The notes beneath the pieces are model-generated. The model saw only the letters and a list, made by a program, of their open reading frames with translations. It did not search any database and was not told the origin of the DNA. DNA of 5,656 nt from Gemmatimonadaceae bacterium (lineage in GTDB: Bacteria > Gemmatimonadota > Gemmatimonadetes > Gemmatimonadales > Gemmatimonadaceae), in NCBI GenBank assembly GCA_013813605.1, contig JACCRL010000001.1, positions 1 through 5,656 of the forward strand, given 5' to 3'. Shown here piece after piece: positions 1 to 5,656 of the stretch. Made by a program: the position numbers and the translations under genes. Numbering within the stretch: the first letter of the stretch is position 1; the number at the start of each line of letters is the position of its first letter.

Positions 1-467
1 CCGACCTTGAGACCGGCGGCCTCCAGCTTTGGCTGCATCAGCTCGCGAGTCGTTCCGGGATAAGTCGTGCTCTCGAGCACGATCACTACGCCCGGACGGC
101 AGTGGCGACCGATGGCGTCGGCGGCGGCAAGCACGTAGCTCATGTCGGGGTCGCGCGTCTTCGCCAACGGCGTCGGAACGGCAATCGAGATCGCGTCCAT
201 CTCCTGCATCCGCGATTCGTCTGTCGTCGCCTCGAATTTCCCCGTCTTGACGAGGCGGGCGACTTCCGCCGCCGGAACATCCTGGATGTGCGAGCCGCCC
301 GCCATTAGCCCGTCGATCACGCGCTGGCTGACGTCGTACCCGATGACGCGAAACCCGGCGTTCGCGAACTCGAGCGCGAGCGGAAGTCCGACGTAGCCCA
401 GGCCGACGACTCCAATGCACGCCGACCTGTCTTCGATTTTTCGGAGGAGTTGATCTTTCAGTTGCAC
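1..467 (-). CDS. wbpA: UDP-N-acetyl-D-glucosamine 6-dehydrogenase (WbpA type), N-terminal part, cut by the window edge
   Basis: Members of this family oxidise C6 of UDP-GlcNAc to the carboxylate with two NAD+, giving UDP-GlcNAcA in the cytoplasm, the first step of the diacetamido-uronic acid pathway. I translated 155 codons by hand. An NAD-binding Rossmann motif GLGYVG lies at residues 22-27, followed by LPLALEFA; then SHIQDVP (59-65), VPTP (97-100) with KTRDPD just after, and ESTTYPGTT (132-140). The IQDVP and KTRDPD blocks fit the UDP-GlcNAc/WbpA branch better than UDP-glucose dehydrogenases. The central and C-terminal domains, including the catalytic cysteine, lie beyond position 1. The start is GTG at 467-465: an in-frame stop (that of the upstream aminotransferase gene) lies 27 bases before it and no ATG occurs in frame until residue 55. 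Only a weak GTGAG ribosome-binding site (478-474) precedes it. Family assignment is confident; exact substrate is inferred from motifs and neighbours. Confidence 0.9.
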   Translation of the reverse strand, partial: MQLKDQLLRKIEDRSACIGVVGLGYVGLPLALEFANAGFRVIGYDVSQRVIDGLMAGGSHIQDVPAAEVARLVKTGKFEATTDESRMQEMDAISIAVPTPLAKTRDPDMSYVLAAADAIGRHCRPGVVIVLESTTYPGTTRELMQPKLEAAGLKV

Positions 468-494
468 TGATTGCTCACTTGATTTGACATTCGT

Positions 495-1607
495 TCAGCG
501 GCCATAGAATCCGCGTACTCCTTCAACTACTTCGTCCAGCTGAGTCTCCGTCAGCTCCGGATAAATGGGGAGCGAGATGACTTCGCGGCTCGCGCGCTCG
601 CTCTCCGGAAAGGCCCCTTCGCGGTAGCCCAGATAGCCGAAACACGGCTGGAGGTGGAGCGAGAGCGGATAATACACCGACGATCCGATCCCGATCGACT
701 TAAGATGGGCCTGCAGCTCGTCGCGCCTCGCGACGCGCAGGGTGTACTGGTTGTAGATGGATTCATTGGCGGCGTCGATGCACGGCGTCTGCAGGCCATC
801 AATGCCGGCAAAGGCAGCGTCATAATAGGCCGCATTCCGGCGACGGGCCGCGCTCCATGATTCCAGCCTTTCGAGCTTGGCGCCGAGCACCGCCGCCTGC
901 AGCGCGTCGAGCCGGCTGTTATAGCCGACTTCTTCGTGGAAGTAGGTCTTCATCCCGCCGTGCACACGAAGGCGCTTGAGCCGGGTTGCGAGTGTGTCGT
1001 CCTGCGTGACCATCATTCCGCCGTCGCCATAACCGCCGAGATTCTTGGACGGGAAAAAGCTGAAAGTCCCGATCGTCGCCGCTGCGCCGGCCATCACCCA
1101 CTTGCCGCCGACCCTGCGCCGCGCTCCGATCGATTGCGCGGCGTCCTCGATGACCGGCAGCCCGGCGGCGGCCTCGACGACCCGTTCGATCGCAGCCATC
1201 TGGCCGAACAGATCAACGGCGATTACGGCCTTCGTCGCCGGCTTGATCGCCGCGCCGAGCGCTGCCGGATCAATGTTGAACGACTCGGCGTCGATGTCGG
1301 TAAAGACGGGCTTGGCACCGACGTTGTGGATGGCACCCGCAGTCGCAAAGAAGGTGAACGGGGTCGTCACGACCTCGTCCCCGTGGCCGATGTCGAGGGC
1401 GCGCATGGCGAGCAGAATCGCGTCCGTTCCGTTGGCGCACCCGATCGCGTGGGTCGTCTGCGACAGCTCCGCAACGGCGCGCTCGAGCCGTTCGACCGGC
1501 TCTCCGAGGATGAAAGCCTGGTCGTCGACGACCTTCATCATCGCCGCGACGACGGAGTCGCGAATGGTGGCGTGCTGCGCCCTGAGATCGAGTAGAGGAA
1601 CGGACAT
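495..1607 (-). CDS. wbpE: UDP-2-acetamido-3-keto-glucuronate 3-aminotransferase, DegT/DnrJ/EryC1 family (WbpE/WlbC type)
   Basis: A 370-residue PLP-dependent sugar aminotransferase of fold type I. In this pathway WbpE/WlbC moves an amino group from L-glutamate to C3 of the 3-keto-UDP-GlcNAcA made by the upstream oxidoreductase. Visible family marks are PLLDLRAQH near the N terminus, GTD (60-62) for cofactor phosphate binding, TPFTFFATAGAI (82-93), VIEDAAQS with Asp155 and Gln158 around the pyridine ring, and FSFFPSKNLGGYGDGG with Lys188 as the expected internal aldimine lysine. Further on are GYNSRLDALQAAVL and a YYPLSLHLQP segment near the C terminus. Length is close to the roughly 360-residue characterised WbpE. 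The ATG start (1607-1605) is the only ATG start in the cluster and has a good AAGGG ribosome-binding site seven bases upstream. It follows wbpB by 34 bases and precedes wbpA by 27. Other DegT enzymes share the motifs, so the substrate rests on context. Confidence 0.92.
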   Translation of the reverse strand: MSVPLLDLRAQHATIRDSVVAAMMKVVDDQAFILGEPVERLERAVAELSQTTHAIGCANGTDAILLAMRALDIGHGDEVVTTPFTFFATAGAIHNVGAKPVFTDIDAESFNIDPAALGAAIKPATKAVIAVDLFGQMAAIERVVEAAAGLPVIEDAAQSIGARRRVGGKWVMAGAAATIGTFSFFPSKNLGGYGDGGMMVTQDDTLATRLKRLRVHGGMKTYFHEEVGYNSRLDALQAAVLGAKLERLESWSAARRRNAAYYDAAFAGIDGLQTPCIDAANESIYNQYTLRVARRDELQAHLKSIGIGSSVYYPLSLHLQPCFGYLGYREGAFPESERASREVISLPIYPELTETQLDEVVEGVRGFYGR

Positions 1608-1614
1608 GGTGTAG

Positions 1615-1619
1615 CCCTT
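1615..1619 (-). promoter_or_regulatory. Ribosome binding site of the aminotransferase gene
   Basis: Read on the minus strand, AAGGG lies seven bases before the ATG at 1607. It is the clearest Shine-Dalgarno match in the window and supports this start. The gene follows a gap rather than an overlap, so it probably needs its own initiation site. Confidence 0.6.
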
Positions 1620-1623
1620 AAGT

Positions 1624-1641
1624 ATGCCCCAGTCAGGGCAT
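1624..1641 (-). other. Small intercistronic hairpin between wbpB and wbpE
   Basis: The minus strand reads ATGCCC, a six-base spacer, then GGGCAT: a perfect six-base inverted repeat that gains a seventh U-G pair in RNA and closes on a GACU loop. It begins right after the TAG stop of the oxidoreductase gene and ends four bases before the AAGGG ribosome-binding site of the aminotransferase gene. No run of U follows, so it does not look like a rho-independent terminator. Processing, mRNA stability or tuning of the downstream ribosome site are possible; chance is too. Confidence 0.45.
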
Positions 1642-2703
1642 CTAAGTCAATGCGGTGGCAACACTTGCGCGTAGCGGAAGGGCGACTTCCCGGCCGGTCT
1701 TGGCCGACTCGTAAATTCCCAGGATGAGTTCGAGAGATTTTCTGCCCGCCCGCCCATCTGTCTCCGGGTTGGCCTCGCCGCGTAGCACCGCCAGAACGTT
1801 CCGGTAGTAACCCTCGTGGCCGAAACCATAGACGTTCGGGGGGTTCGTCGCCGCCCCCGCGACCAGAGCGTCGTCAGGGTCCGGGGTGTCGAACGTCCAG
1901 TGCTCGATCTTGTTCACAGCCGTCCCGCCGATTTTCGCCGTTCCGCGCTCGCCGAGGATGGTGAGTGAGCCCTCGAGATTCCTCGGATAGGTGAGCATCG
2001 TCACCTCGATCGTACCGAGCGCTCCAGACCGAAACTTGAGCACGGCAACGCCCGTGTCCTCGGTTTCGATCTTCCGGGCGAGGGTCGCCGTCTTGGCAAC
2101 GACAGATTCCACGGGACCGATCAGCCACTGGATGAGGTCGACGTAGTGCGATGCCTGATTCATGAACGCGCCGCCGTCGAACTCCCACGTCCCGCGCCAT
2201 GGCGCCTGATCGTAGTATTCCTGCGGCCGGGACCAGCGCACCGTGCAGTTCGCCAGGTAGATCCTGCCGAAACGGCCCTTGTCTATCGCGCGCTTCATCA
2301 GCTGAACCGGCGCATTGAGGCGGTTCTGCTTGACGACGAATAGATGGACCCCGGCGTCGTCGCAGGCGCGGACGAGCTCGTCGGCGCCGGTGAGCGAGAT
2401 CGCCATCGGCTTCTCCGTGACGACGTGCTTCCCCGCGCTGGCGGCCAGCACTCCCTGCGCCGGGTGCAGACCGGACGGTGTCGCAATCGCGACCACTTCG
2501 CACTCGACGCCCGCGAGCATGTCGGAATAAGAGCGAAACCACGGGACACTGTTCTTTTCGCCCGCCGCGCGCGCCCGCTCCTCGATCACGTCGCACACGC
2601 CCGCGAGCTGGAGACCGTCAATCCGCCTGATCGCCTCGAAATGGCTCTCGCTGATGCGGCCGCAGCCGGCGAGGGCAATGCGGAAGATTTTCTCCGCGCT
2701 CAC
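1642..2703 (-). CDS. wbpB: UDP-N-acetylglucosaminuronate 3-dehydrogenase, Gfo/Idh/MocA family (WbpB/WlbA type)
   Basis: A 353-residue cytoplasmic NAD-dependent oxidoreductase. WlbA/WbpB enzymes oxidise C3 of UDP-GlcNAcA to a ketone; in studied members the tightly held NADH is reoxidised with 2-oxoglutarate, which the partner aminotransferase regenerates. The N-terminal Rossmann domain starts at once with [10 protein letters not shown] (9-18) and continues through VCD (36-38) and ATPSGLHP (74-81). TEKPMA carries the conserved Lys98 of the EKP motif. The C-terminal domain has [17 protein letters not shown] (157-173), [14 protein letters not shown] with likely active-site His186, [16 protein letters not shown] and [10 protein letters not shown]. 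These blocks closely resemble WlbA-type sequences rather than generic MocA oxidoreductases. I chose GTG at 2703-2701, in a GTGA overlap with the acetyltransferase stop. An ATG at 2808 would add 35 residues with no family resemblance. No strong ribosome site is close (GGAGGG at 2730-2725 is about 21 bases away), so initiation probably depends on translational coupling. Confidence 0.93.
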   Translation of the reverse strand: MSAEKIFRIALAGCGRISESHFEAIRRIDGLQLAGVCDVIEERARAAGEKNSVPWFRSYSDMLAGVECEVVAIATPSGLHPAQGVLAASAGKHVVTEKPMAISLTGADELVRACDDAGVHLFVVKQNRLNAPVQLMKRAIDKGRFGRIYLANCTVRWSRPQEYYDQAPWRGTWEFDGGAFMNQASHYVDLIQWLIGPVESVVAKTATLARKIETEDTGVAVLKFRSGALGTIEVTMLTYPRNLEGSLTILGERGTAKIGGTAVNKIEHWTFDTPDPDDALVAGAATNPPNVYGFGHEGYYRNVLAVLRGEANPETDGRAGRKSLELILGIYESAKTGREVALPLRASVATALT

Positions 2704-3275
2704 GCCCCGGCGGTCCGGATAATTCCCTCCCCACCGGGGCGATAGCTCGATCCGCAGCGCGCGCACGTACCTTCCCCGCTGTCGGGGAGGCGTTCGCCGC
2801 ACTGGCACATCCAGCCGGTGCGCTTCGCCGGCACGCCCGTAACGAGAGCAAAAGGAGCAACGTCCTTCGTGACGACGCTCCCCGCACCCACGAACGCGTA
2901 CTCGCCGAGGGTAACGCCACAGACAATGGTCGCATTGGCGCCGATGGTTGTGCCGCGGCGAACCCGCGTCACCTCATATTCAGTGCGCCGCGAAACGTGG
3001 CTGCGCGGATTGCCAACGTTGGTGAAGACCATCGACGGTCCGCAGAACACGTCGTCCTCAAGCACGACGCCCTCATAGATCGAGACGTTGTTCTGCACCT
3101 TGACGTTGTTGCCGAGGCGGACGCCGTTCATCACCACCACGTTCTGCCCCAGCGAGCACCTTTCGCCAATGACCGCCCCCGGCATCACGTGGCAGAAGTG
3201 CCACACCTTGGTACCGTCGCCGATCTGCGCGCCGGCGTCGACGTATGCGGATTCGTGGATGAATGGTGCGGTCAC
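2700..3275 (-). CDS. wbpD: UDP-2-acetamido-3-amino-2,3-dideoxyglucuronate N-acetyltransferase, left-handed beta-helix (WbpD/WlbB type)
   Basis: A 191-residue hexapeptide-repeat acyltransferase. WbpD/WlbB enzymes acetylate the C3 amine of UDP-GlcNAc3NA with acetyl-CoA, giving UDP-GlcNAc3NAcA; studied members are trimers with active sites between subunits. The sequence opens with the typical [20 protein letters not shown], then imperfect hexapeptide coils: [34 protein letters not shown] and [17 protein letters not shown] (71-86), with NPRS after it. The coenzyme A side follows as [31 protein letters not shown] and GVPAKRTGW. Residues 157-174 hold CxC and CxxC pairs that could bind zinc. Length matches the roughly 190-residue family. 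I chose GTG at 3275-3273, overlapping the carB stop by four bases (GTGA), with AGAGG ten bases upstream inside carB. An ATG at 3311 would add 12 unconserved residues and a 40-base overlap. It opens the sugar block and reads through to wbpB by a second GTGA. Confidence 0.93.
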   Translation of the reverse strand: MTAPFIHESAYVDAGAQIGDGTKVWHFCHVMPGAVIGERCSLGQNVVVMNGVRLGNNVKVQNNVSIYEGVVLEDDVFCGPSMVFTNVGNPRSHVSRRTEYEVTRVRRGTTIGANATIVCGVTLGEYAFVGAGSVVTKDVAPFALVTGVPAKRTGWMCQCGERLPDSGEGTCARCGSSYRPGGEGIIRTAGA

Positions 3276-5656
3276 GAGACTGCGGCCTCTTTCGGAATGA
3301 GCGCGTGCCATTCCTGGAGCGACATCACGGCGGGTGGGTGGGAGCGCATGGAAAGAATGGCATCGCAGGCAGCGCTGGCCGCCGAGAGCGTGGTGGTGTA
3401 TGCGACGCGGTGCGTGATTGCCCCCTGCCGGAGCGTGTAGTCGTCGCGCTGGGCACCCTTCCCGAGAGGGGTGTTGATGAGCAGCTGAATTTCGCCGTTG
3501 ACAAGCAGATCCATGCAGTTCGGTCGCCCCTCGTGCACCTTGAGTACCTGCGTTACCGGGATGCCGTGCGCAGCGAGATACCGCGCCGTGCCGGCGGTTG
3601 CGAGGAGCTGGAAACCAAACTCGTGAAACCGCCGTGCGATCGGCATCACATTTTCCTTGTCAGTGGCGTTCACGGTCACGAGGACGGTTCCCGACGATGG
3701 GAGGGCGTTATCGGCCGCAAGCTGCGCCTTCCCGAAGGCACTGCCGAACGAATCAGAAATGCCCATGACCTCTCCGGTCGAGCGCATCTCAGGTCCCAGA
3801 ATCGGGTCGAACTCGCGGAACTTGTTGAAGGGGAAAACTGCCTCCTTCACCGAGTGATAGGCCGGCTTGACCTCCTCGGTGAAACCGATGGCTTCCAGCG
3901 TTTCACCAAGCATCACGCGAGCTGCGACCGCGGCCAGCGACACTCCAATTGCTTTCGACACGAACGGGACGGTGCGGCTTCCCCGCGGATTGACTTCCAG
4001 CACGTACACCTTTCCGTCCTTGATGGCGTACTGCACGTTGATCAGGCCGACGACTTTCAACGCCATCGCAAGCGCTTCCGTGTGGGCACGCATCACATCA
4101 ATGAGCTCCGCCCCGATCAGGTACGGCGGCAGCACGCACGCCGAATCGCCGGAGTGTATCCCGGCGTCCTCGATGTGCTGCATCACGCCGCCGATGACGA
4201 CCCGTTCCCCGTCGCATATTGCGTCGACGTCGGCCTCATAGGCATCCTCGAGAAATCGGTCGATGAGAACCGGCTTGTCCTCCGAGACGCGCGCCGCGCG
4301 CTCGAAGTATTGTTCGAGCGATCTCTCGTCATAGACGATCTCCATCGCGCGACCGCCCAGCACGTACGAGGGCCGCACCAGCACCGGATACCCGATGCGC
4401 GCCGCGGCAGCGGTCGCTTCGCCGAGGTTCGTGACGGTGCCGTTCTCCGGCTGCGCGATTCCCAGTTCGCGCGCGATTGCATCGAAGCGTCGCCTGTCTT
4501 CCGCGATGTCGATCGAATCGGGCTGCGTGCCCAAAATGCGCACGCCCGCCTGTGCGAGGCCGGCGGTCAGCTTGAGCGGTGTCTGCCCGCCGAGCTGGAC
4601 GATGACGCCAAGCGGCTGCTCCCGCTCGACGATGTCGAGCACGTGCTCAAGCGTCAGCGGCTCGAAATAGAGCTTGTCCGAGATGTCGAAATCAGTCGAG
4701 ACGGTCTCGGGGTTCGAGTTGATCATGATCGTCTCGTAACCCTGCTCGCGGAGCGCCAGCGCGGCGCGGACGCAGCAGTAATCGAATTCCACTCCCTGTC
4801 CGATGCGATTCGGACCGCTGCCGAGGACGACGACTGAAGGTTTTCCGCTGCGCGGCGCCTCGCTTTCCTCATCGTAGCTGCTGTACAGGTACGGAGTGGC
4901 CGACGGAAACTCGCCCGCGCATGTGTCCACCATCTTGTAGGCGGGCACGATCCCCATCGCTATCCGCTGCTTCCGCGCGGAGGCTTCGCTCTCTCCGCGC
5001 AGGTCGGCCAGCTGTCGGTCGGAGAAGCCCATTCTCTTCATCTCTCGCAGCGACTCCTTAGTCACGCGCTCCAGGGCGGCGAAGTCCCGCTCGGCGTCGA
5101 GGATCCCGAGCAGCTGCTCGAGGAACCACGGATCGATTCCCGTCAGCTCGTAAACTTCCGCCACCGTAACCCCGGCGAGGAAGGCGCGCTTCACCTGAAA
5201 GATTCTTTCCGGAGTCGGCTGCCTCAGCGCGGCGCGCAGCGTTTCGATTGACTCGTCTTCGAGACGGTCATCAGCGAGTGTCGTCGAGACCGTCCATCCG
5301 GGCCGCCCGGTTTCCAGTGCGCGCAGCGACTTCTGGAACGCTTCCCGGAAAGTCCGGCCGATCGCCATCGATTCGCCCACCGATTTCATCTGCGTGGTGA
5401 GGCGTGGGTCGGCGGCGCGAAACTTCTCGAACGCGAATCGCGGACATTTGACGACCACGTAATCCAGCACCGGTTCGAACGATGCGGGCGTGGTGCGCGT
5501 GATGTCGTTCGGGATCTCGTCGAGCCTGTAGCCGACAGCAAGCTTCGTCCCGATCCGCGCAATCGGAAATCCAGTCGCCTTCGAGGCCAGCGCCGACGAT
5601 CTGGACACGCGCGGGTTCATCTCGATGACGAGCATCTCGCCATTGACCGGGTTCAC
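3272..5656 (-). CDS. carB: Carbamoyl-phosphate synthase large subunit, C-terminal three quarters, cut by the window edge
   Basis: CarB makes carbamoyl phosphate from bicarbonate, two ATP and ammonia passed from the CarA glutaminase, feeding arginine and pyrimidine synthesis. 794 residues are present; aligned from memory with the E. coli enzyme, about 287 N-terminal residues lie beyond position 5656, so the first codon seen (GTG) is internal. In order: end of the first ATP-grasp half ([21 protein letters not shown]12 and N14 as metal ligands); oligomerisation domain (about 117-270); second ATP-grasp half (about 271-645) with [33 protein letters not shown], Arg428 in [17 protein letters not shown], Gln542, and Glu554 and Asn556 in [17 protein letters not shown]; then the methylglyoxal-synthase-like allosteric domain (about 646-794) with TAGTA and KVHEGRP. 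The C terminus is about eight residues longer than in E. coli. No frameshift is visible. Its TGA stop is embedded in the GTGA start of the acetyltransferase gene. Confidence 0.98.
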   Translation of the reverse strand: MNPVNGEMLVIEMNPRVSRSSALASKATGFPIARIGTKLAVGYRLDEIPNDITRTTPASFEPVLDYVVVKCPRFAFEKFRAADPRLTTQMKSVGESMAIGRTFREAFQKSLRALETGRPGWTVSTTLADDRLEDESIETLRAALRQPTPERIFQVKRAFLAGVTVAEVYELTGIDPWFLEQLLGILDAERDFAALERVTKESLREMKRMGFSDRQLADLRGESEASARKQRIAMGIVPAYKMVDTCAGEFPSATPYLYSSYDEESEAPRSGKPSVVVLGSGPNRIGQGVEFDYCCVRAALALREQGYETIMINSNPETVSTDFDISDKLYFEPLTLEHVLDIVEREQPLGVIVQLGGQTPLKLTAGLAQAGVRILGTQPDSIDIAEDRRRFDAIARELGIAQPENGTVTNLGEATAAAARIGYPVLVRPSYVLGGRAMEIVYDERSLEQYFERAARVSEDKPVLIDRFLEDAYEADVDAICDGERVVIGGVMQHIEDAGIHSGDSACVLPPYLIGAELIDVMRAHTEALAMALKVVGLINVQYAIKDGKVYVLEVNPRGSRTVPFVSKAIGVSLAAVAARVMLGETLEAIGFTEEVKPAYHSVKEAVFPFNKFREFDPILGPEMRSTGEVMGISDSFGSAFGKAQLAADNALPSSGTVLVTVNATDKENVMPIARRFHEFGFQLLATAGTARYLAAHGIPVTQVLKVHEGRPNCMDLLVNGEIQLLINTPLGKGAQRDDYTLRQGAITHRVAYTTTLSAASAACDAILSMRSHPPAVMSLQEWHALIPKEAAVS

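Noticed and set aside
484..510. TTGACA and TAGAAT on the plus strand, resembling a sigma-70 promoter reading into the aminotransferase gene antisense
   Set aside because: The spacer is only 15 bases, the -10 box lies inside coding sequence, and no gene on that strand would be served. A chance match is likely; 5'-end mapping would settle it.
936..1595. A 219-codon open frame on the plus strand opposite the aminotransferase gene
   Set aside because: It is antisense to clear DegT-family motifs, has low-complexity Arg/Asp/Gly content and no family resemblance.
1624..1641. Rho-independent terminator between wbpB and wbpE
   Set aside because: The stem is short and no U-run follows on the minus strand; wbpE continues the same pathway, so termination here makes little sense.
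2704..2808. Longer start for the oxidoreductase gene at the ATG at 2808
   Set aside because: The added 35 residues are Arg/Pro-rich, unlike any Gfo/Idh N terminus, and overlap the acetyltransferase gene by over 100 bases, while the GTG at 2703 places the Rossmann strand correctly.
3276..3311. Longer start for the acetyltransferase gene at the ATG at 3311
   Set aside because: It adds 12 unconserved residues overlapping carB; the GTG at 3275 gives the usual family N terminus and a classic GTGA junction.
3263..4837. A 524-codon open frame on the plus strand opposite carB
   Set aside because: It lies wholly antisense to well-conserved CarB sequence, its product is rich in Arg, His and Asp with no recognisable domain, and long antisense frames are expected in GC-rich coding DNA.
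5654..5656. GTG at the right edge as the start of carB
   Set aside because: It falls inside the first ATP-grasp half, just before the EMNPR motif; about 287 residues of the protein are missing upstream.

Overview
The window is GC-rich bacterial chromosomal DNA with one tightly packed gene cluster, all read from the minus strand (right to left). The organism is not identifiable with certainty. High GC, WlbA-type sugar enzymes and a carB directly fused by overlap to them suggest a free-living environmental bacterium, possibly Gemmatimonadota or a similar high-GC phylum; this is a low-confidence guess from overall protein style.

In transcription order: the last three quarters of carB (carbamoyl-phosphate synthase large subunit, cut by the right edge); a left-handed beta-helix N-acetyltransferase (WbpD/WlbB type); a Gfo/Idh/MocA NAD-dependent sugar oxidoreductase (WbpB/WlbA type); a PLP-dependent DegT/DnrJ/EryC1 sugar aminotransferase (WbpE/WlbC type); and the first 155 codons of a UDP-N-acetylglucosamine 6-dehydrogenase (WbpA type, cut by the left edge). 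Coding density is almost total: the first two junctions are 4-base GTGA overlaps, the third gap is 34 bases and holds a small hairpin, and the fourth gap is 27 bases. No stretch over 300 bases lacks a gene. I saw no RNA genes, mobile elements, CRISPR arrays or rho-independent terminators.

Together the four sugar enzymes make up the known route UDP-GlcNAc -> UDP-GlcNAcA -> 3-keto-UDP-GlcNAcA -> UDP-GlcNAc3NA -> UDP-GlcNAc3NAcA, the precursor of 2,3-diacetamido-2,3-dideoxy uronic acids in O-antigen, capsule or other surface glycans. The C2 epimerase (WbpI type) that would give the manno form is not in the window. CarB makes carbamoyl phosphate for arginine and pyrimidine synthesis; pyrimidines supply UTP, so its link to a UDP-sugar pathway may be functional, but that is inference.

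This is a recognisable, previously known pathway rather than a new system. The points worth a second look are the translational coupling of carB to the sugar genes, the intercistronic hairpin, and a four-cysteine tail on the acetyltransferase.
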